A DNA stretch of 39,190 nt from Mesorhizobium sp. (GCF_017306585.1 NZ_JAFKIC010000150.1:1-39190); one strand, 5' to 3'. Positions 1-7,384 are shown, counted from the first letter of the stretch. Numbers and translations: made by a program. The notes: generated by a model not told the origin, from the sequence alone.

Positions 1-1
1 C

Positions 2-679
2 GCCGAGCGCGTCGCCCGCAGCCTCGATCGCAACGAGGAGGCCCAGCGATCAAGCCAGCAGGAGCAGGACGGTTCCGAGGTGAAGTCGGTCGAGCTGGAA
101 CGGCTCACTGCCGAAGGCATCACCTATATCGAGCGCCGCAACGTGCTCGAAATCATGCGCGATGAGGCCGCCGATCTCTACGAGGCACAAACCGGATCGG
201 CGTGGCGGCCGCGCACCGGCTCCAAGGTCTCCCACCAGGCGATGACAGCGGCGGTGATCGACAGCCGCGACTTCCTCGCCGCCCGCCGCCTCGCCGAAAC
301 CGAGGTGCTCGTTCCAGCCGGCACCAAGATCGCCTTCGCCGGTGGTCTCGACTGCAAAGATCACGACCGGATCTGGGACGCGCTCGACAAGGCCCGCGAA
401 AAGCATCCCGACATGGTGCTGCTCCACGGCGGCAGCCCGCGCGGCGCTGAGCGTATCGCCGCCTGCTGGGCAGAGAACCGGAAGGTCACCCAGATCGCCT
501 TCAAGCCGGATTGGAACCGACACGCCAAGGCGGCTCCGTTCCGCCGCAACGACCAGCTTCTCTCGGTGGTCCCCTACGGCCTGATCGTCTTTCCCGGCTC
601 CGGCATCACCGACAACCTTGCCGACAAGGCCCGTCGGCTTGGCATCCCCGTCTGGCGGTTCGCGGAGGGCGGCGCGTGA
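2..679 (+). CDS. DUF2493 (YspA-like SLOG) protein, 5' end outside window
   Basis: The frame is open to the first base of the window, so the gene starts upstream. A GTG at 80 lies inside the continuous frame and is not taken as the start. The C-terminal half has the SLOG/Rossmann pattern of DUF2493 proteins: a strand ending IAFAGG with a following DHDRIWDALD helix, then VLLHGGSPRGAERIAACWA, which is the G-G-x-x-R-G-A nucleotide-binding loop, and finally a GLIVFPGSG strand. The N-terminal part is helical and charged, as in the roughly 300-residue rhizobial plasmid members. SLOG proteins are thought to bind nucleotide-derived ligands, but the role on plasmids is not established. On the predicted direction of transfer from the oriT near 4630 this gene sits in the leading region. 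Family assignment is fairly sure; function is unknown. Confidence 0.8.
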   Translation, partial: AERVARSLDRNEEAQRSSQQEQDGSEVKSVELERLTAEGITYIERRNVLEIMRDEAADLYEAQTGSAWRPRTGSKVSHQAMTAAVIDSRDFLAARRLAETEVLVPAGTKIAFAGGLDCKDHDRIWDALDKAREKHPDMVLLHGGSPRGAERIAACWAENRKVTQIAFKPDWNRHAKAAPFRRNDQLLSVVPYGLIVFPGSGITDNLADKARRLGIPVWRFAEGGA

Positions 680-705
680 AGCGCCGCTTTCCTCGCATCC
701 GCACC

Positions 706-735
706 ACCGAACCCGACCGCGCGGTCGGGTTCGGT
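706..735. repeat. 30-bp perfect palindrome
   Basis: The arm accgaacccgaccgc is followed immediately by its exact reverse complement, with no spacer. It lies 27 bases after the DUF2493 stop codon. There is no T-run, so it is not a classical intrinsic terminator. As DNA it could be a dimeric-protein site or a cruciform; as RNA it would be a 3' hairpin protecting the upstream transcript. Confidence 0.75.
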
Positions 736-922
736 CCCGCGCGACGTGGACCAAAGCCGTCCCGGGACAACCCGTCTATCCTGATCCGCTCGATCCAGGA
801 CGTGAGCCTTTGGCTGGCCGACAAGGACCGCTAGCTCCACGCGCCTAGCTTCTCCGGCAGCGGCAGGGTCCGGGCGCGCCGGCCTGCGGCCGTCCGGGCT
901 CTAGTCGCGGCGTCCCGCCGCT

Positions 923-1003
923 CCCCGCGCCGGCTTCGCCGTCTCGGCCTTCGGGTGACGATCCCTCGCGCAGGGCCAGAGGGAGAGGGCGGCCGGCGCG
1001 GGG
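923..1003. repeat. 12-bp inverted repeat in a GC-rich gene-free stretch
   Basis: The stretch from 680 to 1033 holds no convincing gene. Apart from the palindrome at 706-735 it contains a perfect inverted repeat with arms ccccgcgccggc (923-934) and its complement (992-1003), separated by 57 bases that can themselves fold. The fold ends just ahead of the ribosome-binding sequence aaaggaa that serves the gene starting at 1034, so it could act as a leader structure or a processing site. This is inference from base pairing only. Confidence 0.45.
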
Positions 1004-1033
1004 CGGGGGACACTGGAGAGAAAGGAAGTCACG

Positions 1034-1567
1034 ATGTCGATGATATTTATAGGTGGATCAAGTGAGATATTCGAGCTGCCGGAACCTGCCATCACTCGCA
1101 TCGGCGCAATCGTTGCTGCCGAGCACGGCGTGCTGATTGGCGACGCCTCGGGAGCCGATGCCGAGGCGCAAGGCCTGCTCGCGGGCTACAAGTACGAGCA
1201 TGTCGGCGTCTTCCATGCCGGCAAGGAACCCCGCAACAATCTGGGCGACTGGGCCGCCTTCCATGTTCCTTCTCCTGACGATGCCACAGGATACTGTGGC
1301 CACGCCGCCAAAGACCGGGAGATGGCGCGGCGCGCTGACTTCGGCATGATGGTCTGGGACGGCGCATCACCCGGCACTGCCGTCAACGTGCTTCGGCTTG
1401 CCATCGCGAACAAGCCATGCGTCATTTACGATCTGGCCAGGGGCACCATGGCGACCACGTACAATGTGGGAGACTGGTGCTCCATGCTCCGCCATGCCGG
1501 TCCGGACATTCGCCGCCAAGCCGAAGCCCGCATGACGCCAGACGAGCGTCTGGCGCTGCCAGGATGA
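1034..1567 (+). CDS. SLOG-fold putative nucleotide-binding protein
   Basis: A 177-residue protein starting at ATG with aaaggaa about eight bases upstream. It begins MSMIFIGGSSEI, a first strand and glycine turn. It continues with VLIGDASGADAEAQ, the G-D-A-x-G-A-D loop typical of SLOG/DUF2493 proteins, and later FGMMVWDGASPGTAVNVLRLA, which matches the W-D-G-x-S-x-G-T strand-turn of the same superfamily. No signal peptide or membrane segment is visible. It is distinct in sequence from the DUF2493 protein just upstream, so two divergent SLOG proteins lie side by side. The ligand and partner are unknown. Leading-region genes of plasmids often act early after transfer, and that is the only contextual hint. 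Confidence 0.75.
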   Translation: MSMIFIGGSSEIFELPEPAITRIGAIVAAEHGVLIGDASGADAEAQGLLAGYKYEHVGVFHAGKEPRNNLGDWAAFHVPSPDDATGYCGHAAKDREMARRADFGMMVWDGASPGTAVNVLRLAIANKPCVIYDLARGTMATTYNVGDWCSMLRHAGPDIRRQAEARMTPDERLALPG

Positions 1568-1714
1568 TATGGGCGCGATCCGCCGACAGCCCGGCGGGTC
1601 CGATCGAATATGTTTGATCCGGCTCCGAGCTCCAACTCCACTTGTTTGAGCGGCCGGAGCTGACCCCTTGCGAAACCGGCCCACGCGCAGAGCCGCAGGC
1701 GTTGTGCACGATGA

Positions 1715-2004
1715 TCATCTTGACCCGTCTCGCATCTGAAGCGGGTGCGAGCGTGGCGAACAACCTGGCTAGCGCGGTCATCCATCGTGGCTTCGAGGCA
1801 TTGCGCTGCCGAGGGGCGTGAAGTTCGCTGCCAGTCGGCTCCGATCTTGAAAACGCTATGCCGCCATACCGAACACGCAAGGCGGTCACGCGCCAGGCTG
1901 CTTTTCGATGTGTTGGCAATGCCGACGACATGACCCGAGAGGCTGCAGCATGTTCCTGCGATCCGGCACCGTTGCGTCGGCGGTCTAGCGATGGCGGCCT
2001 GAGT
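1715..2004 (-). pseudogene. Decayed, frameshifted DUF736 gene copy
   Basis: Read on the minus strand, this stretch aligns piecewise with the intact DUF736 gene at 2279-2602. After a Shine-Dalgarno-like accgaagga comes sequence resembling the start of that gene but without a start codon. Further on, one frame reads KIGADWQRTS (compare EIGAGWHRIS in the live copy). A second frame then reads ARLFATLAP, which fits the PxFATL-type strand common in DUF736 proteins. At least one frameshift separates these blocks. The upstream regions of the two copies also match each other as an inverted repeat, so this is an inverted duplicate that has decayed. Exact ends are uncertain by several tens of bases. Confidence 0.6.
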
Positions 2005-2007
2005 TCT

Positions 2008-2271
2008 TTTCCTTCGGTCGCATCCGGGCCATTCCCGTTTCATGGCGCCTTTGTAGACGACCGCCTGCTTTGTGCGGTCAACCCCCGTTGGGGGTACACT
2101 CGGCGAATATTCAGGAAAATTCGATTTCTGTTTTTGGTCTTCGGGCAGGCGAAGGGCCTGCCCGCAATTTTTCGGCAAATAGAATTTTCCAGAATTTTCG
2201 CCGAGATGACCGCAGCAGGACGGCCCTCTCCTTTGGCGCCATCGGGAATGGTCCCGATGCAACCGAAGGAG
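2008..2271. repeat. 264-bp imperfect palindrome between two divergent DUF736 copies
   Basis: The outer arms are 2008-2035 and about 2244-2271, with three mismatches over 28 bases. The inner arms are 2099-2122 and 2182-2205, with two mismatches over 24. The centre is a 9-bp perfect stem (cgggcaggc) with a gaagg loop at about 2152. Intermediate blocks such as gcggtca also pair. The symmetry is explained by homologous promoter/leader regions of two inverted gene copies. It contains the leader of the live DUF736 gene, including its ribosome-binding site, so the arms could also influence expression. Confidence 0.75.
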
Positions 2272-2278
2272 AACTACC

Positions 2279-2602
2279 ATGGCCACCACGATCGCAAACC
2301 TCACCACCAAGGCCGACGGCTCGATGGAAGGCGTCTTTGCCACGCTCCGGGTCAACGCCCCGATCACCCTCATTCCGAACACCAACAAGTCGCGCGAGGA
2401 CGCCCCCGACTACCGGATCGTCAACAAGCGCACGGGCTTCGAGATCGGAGCCGGCTGGCACCGCATCTCCCAGCGTTCGGGAGAGGAGTACCTCTCGGTC
2501 AAGCTGGAAGCCCCCGAGATCGGCGTCATCTTCGGCAATCTCGCTCCCGCCCCGGGTGGCGAGGAAAACAAGAAGGTCATCCTCTGGAACAACCCCCAGT
2601 GA
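2279..2602 (+). CDS. DUF736 family protein
   Basis: A 107-residue protein starting at an ATG with gaaggagaa six bases upstream. The start MATTIANLTTKADGSMEGVFATLRV, the central DYRI..GFEIGAGWHRIS and the later EYLSVKLEAPEIGVIFGNL, ending in VILWNNP, follow the DUF736 pattern: a small beta-rich protein carried by many alphaproteobacterial plasmids and mobile elements. No enzymatic motif, signal peptide or membrane segment is visible. The biochemical role of the family is unknown. It is followed by a GNRA-type hairpin and a small gene, probably co-transcribed, ending at a strong terminator. A decayed inverted copy lies directly upstream. Confidence 0.85.
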   Translation: MATTIANLTTKADGSMEGVFATLRVNAPITLIPNTNKSREDAPDYRIVNKRTGFEIGAGWHRISQRSGEEYLSVKLEAPEIGVIFGNLAPAPGGEENKKVILWNNPQ

Positions 2603-2612
2603 GGCATCGGTG

Positions 2613-2634
2613 GCCGGCCCCGCAAGGGGCCGGC
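2613..2634 (+). promoter_or_regulatory. Intercistronic hairpin with GCAA tetraloop
   Basis: The perfect 9-bp stem gccggcccc pairs across the tetraloop gcaa (2622-2625) just after the DUF736 stop. It has no T-tract, so it more likely sets the relative stability or expression of the two cistrons than ends transcription. Confidence 0.5.
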
Positions 2635-2658
2635 TCCCCCGGACAAAAGGAGGTTGCA

Positions 2659-3000
2659 ATGAGCCGCTACACCATCACCGTCAATGGCACCAGCACCGGA
2701 CAGGGCCGCGCGGACCCAGACGCTGTCATCGGCTACGATCCACCACTTCGGACCTACTTCCTGCAAGCGTTCCCGCACGAGGAAACCGACGAGCCCGGTC
2801 TTTGGCTCGGCACCCACGATCGCGCGTTCGAAACGCTTGAGGATCTTCACCGCGCAGCCATGTCACACGGCTACGACTTCATCCCGCTGTCGCCCAAACT
2901 GGCCGCAAAGCTGGTCGACGACAAAGCGGCAGCCAGCGGGCGTCCGGTGCGAGACACAGTCTTCGGCCAGGTGCTGAAACACCCCAACCAACCCAAGTAG
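2659..3000 (+). CDS. Small conserved-looking hypothetical protein after DUF736
   Basis: A 113-residue soluble protein beginning MSRYTITVNGTSTGQ. The open frame extends far upstream, but the ATG at 2659 has a near-perfect aaggagg seven bases before it and follows the DUF736 gene by 56 bases, so this start is preferred. The sequence is acidic to neutral, with LQAFPHEETDEPGLWLGTHDRAFETLEDLHRA in the middle, and no motif that I recognise. The gene ends 13 bases before a strong terminator, so it is the last gene of the DUF736 unit. Function unknown. Confidence 0.7.
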   Translation: MSRYTITVNGTSTGQGRADPDAVIGYDPPLRTYFLQAFPHEETDEPGLWLGTHDRAFETLEDLHRAAMSHGYDFIPLSPKLAAKLVDDKAAASGRPVRDTVFGQVLKHPNQPK

Positions 3001-3013
3001 GCAGACACATCTC

Positions 3014-3053
3014 AGGGCCCGCGACGGAACGCTCCGTCGCGGGCCCTTTTTTT
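3014..3053 (+). terminator. Strong intrinsic terminator
   Basis: A 15-bp perfect stem (agggcccgcgacgga and its complement) with a 4-base loop is followed by seven Ts. It ends the DUF736 transcript and separates it from the convergent minus-strand operon that ends at 3119. Confidence 0.92.
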
Positions 3054-3118
3054 GCGCGACGCAAAAGAGCCACGAACATCACCCGCTACAGCAAGAGACA
3101 GCGACTCCAAACCGCCGA

Positions 3119-3526
3119 TTATTCCTTCGGCAGTTTGTGCTGATGAATGCGGATATAGTCCTGGACAGCCTTTCGTAGCAGTTCGGTCATGCTGTGCCCG
3201 TTGCTGATCGCCAGCAACTTGAACTGGCGCTGCTCCGCAGCCGTTAAATAGTAGCCGCAGCGGATCATCTCCTCCTCGCGAATCTTCTTTCCGGCGATAG
3301 GGTCCTTTTTCTGACCCTGCCGCAGCAGCTTGCGGAAATCGGGCCCGACTGCCGGGGACGGCTTTGTCGATTCCTGCATCTGTGGCGGAGCTTGCTCCTT
3401 GATCCCTGACGTCTCGACCTTCGGCGGGATGAACATGCTGGGCAGCGCAGGCGGCTGCGTGGAGATCGCCTTCATCATGCGGGCCTTCTTGTCGTCACCG
3501 GGTTTCGGTGCGGTTTCTTCGCTCAT
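3119..3526 (-). CDS. Ribbon-helix-helix-like partner of ParA/VirC1-type ATPase
   Basis: A 135-residue protein translated from an ATG overlapping the stop of the upstream ATPase gene by four bases (ATGA). The first 90 residues are proline- and lysine-rich and look disordered. The C-terminal 45 residues (YYLTAAEQRQFKLLAISNGHSMTELLRKAVQDYIR, given here only as the region from about residue 92) have a strand followed by two helices, the usual ribbon-helix-helix layout. VirC2 of Agrobacterium is likewise a ribbon-helix-helix protein encoded right after the ParA-like VirC1, so a VirC2-like or StbC-like role in the relaxosome or in partition is plausible. The assignment rests on architecture and position, not on close sequence identity. 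Confidence 0.6.
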   Translation of the reverse strand: MSEETAPKPGDDKKARMMKAISTQPPALPSMFIPPKVETSGIKEQAPPQMQESTKPSPAVGPDFRKLLRQGQKKDPIAGKKIREEEMIRCGYYLTAAEQRQFKLLAISNGHSMTELLRKAVQDYIRIHQHKLPKE

Positions 3527-4203
3527 GCCGCGTTCCTTGTGGCCTCGATGAAGGTTTGCAGAAGGTCGTCAAAGACCCCTTCACTCTCGGCAATCGCCTT
3601 CGCATCGGGCACATCGGGGCTGTAAAGGGTCTGCCCGGTCTGGAGGTCACGGTAGGCAACGCGATTGTGCAGGACGTGTTCTGCAATCGGCGTGCCGTTG
3701 GCCTGGATGATGGCGCGCAGTTCGGTCAAGGCTCGCGCCCTGCCATCGATGATGGTCTGCTTGGTCAGCACGAATATCGCAGGCAGCGGTCTCCCCCGGC
3801 TCTCGACCGCCAGCGGGATGTAGTGGTCGGTGATCTGGATGGCGGCGGTCACATCGTCGAGGGCAAAATAGACCGGCACGACGACAATATCGGCGGCGAA
3901 GAGCCCAGCCATGAGGTTATCGTTTGTGGTGCCTTCCGTATCGATCAAGACGACCGAGCGTTCACCGTTGTGAGTGGCTGCCGCGCGAAGGATTTCCTGC
4001 GGGGTCATCGCGCTCACCATCTGGAGCCTGTCAGGACGATTGCCAGCTTCGCCCAGCATCTGGAACCAGCGGTTCATGTTCTGCCGCCGGTCGCCATCGA
4101 TAAGAGTAACTGAATAGCCCCGATGCAGCGCGACGGATCCGAGGGCGCGCAGCATCGTCGATTTGCCAGTGCCGCCCTTTGGGATCGCAGCGGAGATGAT
4201 CAT
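3523..4203 (-). CDS. ParA/VirC1-like ATPase
   Basis: The frame is open further upstream, but the ATG at 4203 is chosen. It has aaggagg about six bases before it, and the protein then begins MIISAAIPKGGTGKST, with the deviant Walker A box KGGTGKST at the N-terminus as in ParA/MinD ATPases. VTLIDGDRRQNMNRW is the Walker A' region and SVVLIDTEGTTND the Walker B/switch region; length is 226 residues. The D-x-D-x-x-x-x-x-x-R-W arrangement and the size resemble VirC1 and small plasmid ParA proteins. VirC1 brings the relaxosome to the VirD4 coupling protein, while other members segregate plasmids. The gene is divergent from oriT, mobC and the relaxase gene, which supports a transfer role, but partition is also possible. 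Confidence 0.8.
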   Translation of the reverse strand: MIISAAIPKGGTGKSTMLRALGSVALHRGYSVTLIDGDRRQNMNRWFQMLGEAGNRPDRLQMVSAMTPQEILRAAATHNGERSVVLIDTEGTTNDNLMAGLFAADIVVVPVYFALDDVTAAIQITDHYIPLAVESRGRPLPAIFVLTKQTIIDGRARALTELRAIIQANGTPIAEHVLHNRVAYRDLQTGQTLYSPDVPDAKAIAESEGVFDDLLQTFIEATRNAA

Positions 4204-4230
4204 GGGGGCCTCCTTCCGGCGTTGTCTCCT

Positions 4231-4541
4231 TGTTTCCATATCAACATGGCAACAAGTCATCATGGACACATGAAACGAAATCACGGTCGCAACATGGTGA
4301 CATTGTCGACGGGGAAGACTGGTTTGGCAACCCAGGCGCGCATCGATAAGGGCTCGCTAAAGGGGCAGTTTTTGCGCAGCTCCTATCTTCAGCAAAAAGG
4401 GGTCCGGTGGCCCGTTGACCTCGCGTTTTCCGACTACGGTTTTCCGGCGGCCCATCAGAGAGCCGATGTTTCCATGTTAACATGGAAACAAGTCGCCAAC
4501 GCATCAAAGACACATCGCATCAAATCACGATGGGAACATTT
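4231..4541. promoter_or_regulatory. Repeated palindromic operator or centromere-like region
   Basis: The stretch between the ATPase gene and oriT (4204-4629) holds no gene I accept. It contains a perfect 24-bp palindrome at 4467-4490, built on the half tgtttccatgtt. A degenerate second copy lies at 4231-4254. Both are followed by aagtc and then by related half-sites: catggacacatg near 4262, aacatgg at about 4290, and gggaacat near 4531. The repetition over about 300 bases, starting right at the ATPase gene, suggests binding sites for the ATPase's DNA-binding partner, either for autoregulation or as a partition/relaxosome site. Confidence 0.6.
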
Positions 4542-4629
4542 CGCCCGCGCCGCTGCCGCTGACAACTGGGCGGGTGAGAGGCTGGTGGGAAGACGCGCCC
4601 ATAATTAGCTTTCCTGCTCACCTCTATTG

Positions 4630-4666
4630 GCAGGATAGCCTATTTTGTGATACACACAAAATAGGC
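4630..4666. other. Predicted oriT: nic core and inverted repeat
   Basis: The bottom strand reads ctatcctg followed by c, matching the RP4-type nic core (YATCCTG/Y); predicted cleavage lies between 4631 and 4630. Directly beside it is an inverted repeat with 12-bp arms gcctattttgtg (4638-4649) and complement (4655-4666), spaced by five bases. This is where a MOBP relaxase recognition repeat is expected. The site is just upstream of mobC and the relaxase gene. By this polarity the 5' end created would lead leftwards, so positions below 4630 would enter a recipient first. Confidence 0.75.
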
Positions 4667-4711
4667 GGCGCGGCCCTGTCGGTCCTTGGCGCCCGCAAGC
4701 GGGCTTGAGAG

Positions 4712-5119
4712 ATGGATGCAGACGCCCAGAAAGCAGCGGTGAGGAGCGCGTCACGACGCTACGGCGAGGTGACGCACATCCGGTTTTCGGCTGACGAGCT
4801 GGCCAACCTCAAAGCCATTGCGGAGCGGGAGGGCGTCACCGTCAGCGAGGTCGTCCGGCGTCTCGTGCGGGCAGAGGTCGGGCATCTGCCTGTCGCATCA
4901 GAGGCGTTGCGGCCGGCGATCGTGGAGATGACCGATCAGCTGCGGCGCGTCGGCATCAATTTCAATCAGGCCGTGCGCGCCATGAACGACGGCCGTGTTT
5001 CCCATGATGAGGGCCTTGAGCAGGCGTTGATCGCCGTGGGAGACCTCGTGCGGCAGTTTCGCGAGGAACTGAAGGCAATGACTGGCGGATCCCGCAAGGC
5101 GAGGAACGCCAAGCCATGA
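4712..5119 (+). CDS. mobC: MobC-like relaxosome accessory protein
   Basis: A 135-residue basic protein. Residues about 20-55 contain THIRFSADELANLKAIAEREG then VTVSEVVRRLVRAEV, a ribbon-helix-helix DNA-binding unit. The following LRRVGINFNQAVRAMN is the L-R-R-x-G-x-N-x-N-Q signature of MobC-family mobilisation proteins. Such proteins bind oriT and help the relaxase open the nic region. The gene starts 46 bases after the predicted oriT repeat, and its stop overlaps the relaxase start by four bases (ATGA), indicating translational coupling. No clear Shine-Dalgarno sequence is seen beyond a weak gagag directly before the ATG. Confidence 0.82.
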   Translation: MDADAQKAAVRSASRRYGEVTHIRFSADELANLKAIAEREGVTVSEVVRRLVRAEVGHLPVASEALRPAIVEMTDQLRRVGINFNQAVRAMNDGRVSHDEGLEQALIAVGDLVRQFREELKAMTGGSRKARNAKP

Positions 5120-7353
5120 GCGGTCGTCTTGCTGGCTACGCGGCCGAAATCGAACGCTATCTGCGGGGCGGGTCCGGCATGAAGCGTGAGGAACTGGACG
5201 ACGACAAGGCCGCGACGAGCGCCCGACGCGGGGCTGCCGAATTCCAGACGACGAAGAGTTATGAGCTGACCGGTGGCGGCAGACGCCTCGGGCAAGGACA
5301 AGGCGGCTCACCGGTAAGTGGCGGCACGAGCGCCCCTCGTTCTTCGCCAGGAGGGTTGGGGACGGCGGGGAGCTCCGTCTCCAGCAGGGCACCAAAGTCC
5401 ACTACTGCAAGTTCGCCCAAGGCCGCTAGGGCGCCGATCCTGGTCTATGGCGCCACGCTCGCCGGTTTCCGGCCGGAAGAGGAGGAGGAAGACTGGAAGC
5501 GGCTCGGCGGCGGCGGTGGCCGTGGCGCTGATCGCTCTGGCGCTACAGGACGAGCGGCGCGGGCGGGCTATCAGGCGCGGGCCGTCGCGGCACGGGCAGG
5601 CTATGCGGCGGGCGCGCAGCCTGCCGTGTTCAAGGTCATGCCCAATCCTCCGTCGACCAGGCAAGCCGCCGCGCGGCTGCTCAATTACATCGGGAAGCGT
5701 GAGGACGAAAAAGGCGAGAAACGCGACATCGAGATTTTTGACGAGGACGGCCAGGTCCTTGCGACAGGCGGCGCACGAAAAGCGTTTCTGGAGACGTTTT
5801 GCGAAACGTTCGAACCGCCCTTGGAAAATACCAATTTTATCGAGGTTCGTTTCGAGCTCGCTGGCCAGGTCGCCGATGCCGCCTTGAGCGAAGCCTTGAA
5901 CAAGGCCTTCGGCGCAAAACCGTTCATCTATGCTCAGGACGGCCAGGCGGTGGAGGTATACGCACACACCGATGAGCGAGCAGCACCGCTCGCCAAGGTG
6001 CTTGCCGGTGGTCGTGAGAATTCGCGCAGCAAGGCTCTCGACAAGATCGAGGCGCGGTTGTTCGAGGCCATGGGCGCGGCGGGGGTGGTAGCCAAGGCAG
6101 AGGTAACGGCGGCCGTGAGCCGTGAACCCAAAGCGAAATACTTTTTGCAAAAGTTCATCCGCACCCACAGCCACGTCCGCCACGCAAATGGCGAGCCTGT
6201 GCCCGGGGCGAAGAATGCCACCAAGGCGGCGGCTTCGGTCTATGAACAATGGCGCCCGCAGTTTTCGGGACGTGAACGCCGCAATGCCTATCACCTGCTT
6301 TTCTCGGCAAAGGCCGGCACCGATGCCAACGCCGTCATGGCCGCGGCGCGCGCCGTGATGGAGGAGCGAGCGCCAGGATACAAGTTCGTCCTGGCGCATC
6401 ACAAGGACACCAAGCACGTCCATATCCATGCGATGGTGCAGGCGCGCTCTGCCGACGGTGAGCGCCTGAAATTCTACAAGCCAGATCTCGCGGCCTGGCG
6501 CGAGACCTTTGCGGAAAAAGCACGCGAGAACGGCATTGCGATGGTGGCGACGCGGCGGATGGATCATGCGATGACGCGGCCCTTCACGAAGGAGCATGCC
6601 GGAGCCTACAGCCGTGCCCAGAGCGATCCGCGCTACCAGGTCAGCGCCAGGACGATAGAGCGGGTGGAGGCCAAGCGGCAACGCCGTTTGGATGGACAGT
6701 CCCTTGTCGTGAACGGCGATGCAATCGCTGCCGCATGGCAAAAGACTGTGACGACGATGCGGACGGCGGGCGTAGTCGGTCAGGCTCTCGCGGCAGCGGA
6801 GTCGATCAGCAACAATTTCCTCCAGTTCCGTCGCGATCGCACAGGGCAGGGACAACGAGGTCCTTCCACGAGTCGCGAAGCTGATCAATCGGGGCAGAAG
6901 TCTTTCCTGTCCCATCCCGGTATGAGAGAATTGAATGCACTAATAGGAGATTTGAACATGGCGCAAACCCCCTTGGAAATGCGGCGTCAGATGGCGCGCG
7001 TCAATCAGGCTCTCGATAACATGCGCGAGACGCTGCCGCCGTCACATCAAGGACAGTTCGAACAGTATCGTGAAGAGGTCAACGACAAGATGCACGACCG
7101 TCTCGCGCGCCTGCAATTTGAGCGGCAGCAGCGTCGTGGTGGTGGCGGTGGGGAGCCGGTCCCCGAACGCGAGGCACGAGGGCGAGACCTTCCAACTCGG
7201 GACGATCCGCGCGAGCCGGAGCAGCCGCGCACAGGCACCGAGCAGGAAAAGGTGGGAGCCAAGCAGAAGGACGCGAACAAGCAGAAGACTCAGCAGGCAG
7301 AAGAGCAGGATCGCAAGACCCAGCGCTCAAACGACAACGATTACGAACGTTGA
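5116..7353 (+). CDS. MOBP-type relaxase with long N-terminal extension
   Basis: A 745-residue relaxase. LLNYIGKR holds the probable catalytic Tyr191 (motif I). At 428-438 lies HHKDTKHVHIH, the three-histidine metal-binding motif III. Both fit the MOBP/VirD2-type nuclease fold (PF03432) that nicks oriT and stays bound to the 5' end. The family usually has its tyrosine near the N-terminus; here about 170 residues precede it, rich in Gly, Ala, Arg and Ser with an acidic patch EEEEED. The C-terminal part after about 590 is charged and Gln-rich and probably carries the translocation signal. Coupled to mobC by a four-base overlap. An internal in-frame ATG at 6958 with taggag upstream could yield a separate 132-residue C-terminal product. 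Confidence 0.88.
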   Translation: MSGRLAGYAAEIERYLRGGSGMKREELDDDKAATSARRGAAEFQTTKSYELTGGGRRLGQGQGGSPVSGGTSAPRSSPGGLGTAGSSVSSRAPKSTTASSPKAARAPILVYGATLAGFRPEEEEEDWKRLGGGGGRGADRSGATGRAARAGYQARAVAARAGYAAGAQPAVFKVMPNPPSTRQAAARLLNYIGKREDEKGEKRDIEIFDEDGQVLATGGARKAFLETFCETFEPPLENTNFIEVRFELAGQVADAALSEALNKAFGAKPFIYAQDGQAVEVYAHTDERAAPLAKVLAGGRENSRSKALDKIEARLFEAMGAAGVVAKAEVTAAVSREPKAKYFLQKFIRTHSHVRHANGEPVPGAKNATKAAASVYEQWRPQFSGRERRNAYHLLFSAKAGTDANAVMAAARAVMEERAPGYKFVLAHHKDTKHVHIHAMVQARSADGERLKFYKPDLAAWRETFAEKARENGIAMVATRRMDHAMTRPFTKEHAGAYSRAQSDPRYQVSARTIERVEAKRQRRLDGQSLVVNGDAIAAAWQKTVTTMRTAGVVGQALAAAESISNNFLQFRRDRTGQGQRGPSTSREADQSGQKSFLSHPGMRELNALIGDLNMAQTPLEMRRQMARVNQALDNMRETLPPSHQGQFEQYREEVNDKMHDRLARLQFERQQRRGGGGGEPVPEREARGRDLPTRDDPREPEQPRTGTEQEKVGAKQKDANKQKTQQAEEQDRKTQRSNDNDYER

Positions 7354-7384
7354 GTCCTCCGAAGCGCGGAAATTGCGAAAGTAG

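Noticed and set aside
1426-2388. Open minus-strand frame of 320 codons
   Set aside because: Runs through the 3' end of the SLOG gene, the DUF736 remnant and the palindrome; only short pieces resemble a family, in more than one frame.
4123-4608. Plus-strand frame of 161 codons in the operator region
   Set aside because: Begins antisense to the ATPase gene and crosses all repeated sites; no Shine-Dalgarno sequence and no domain.
5308-6915. Open minus-strand frame of 535 codons
   Set aside because: Antisense to the relaxase gene with its Tyr and His motifs; no ribosome-binding site or domain.
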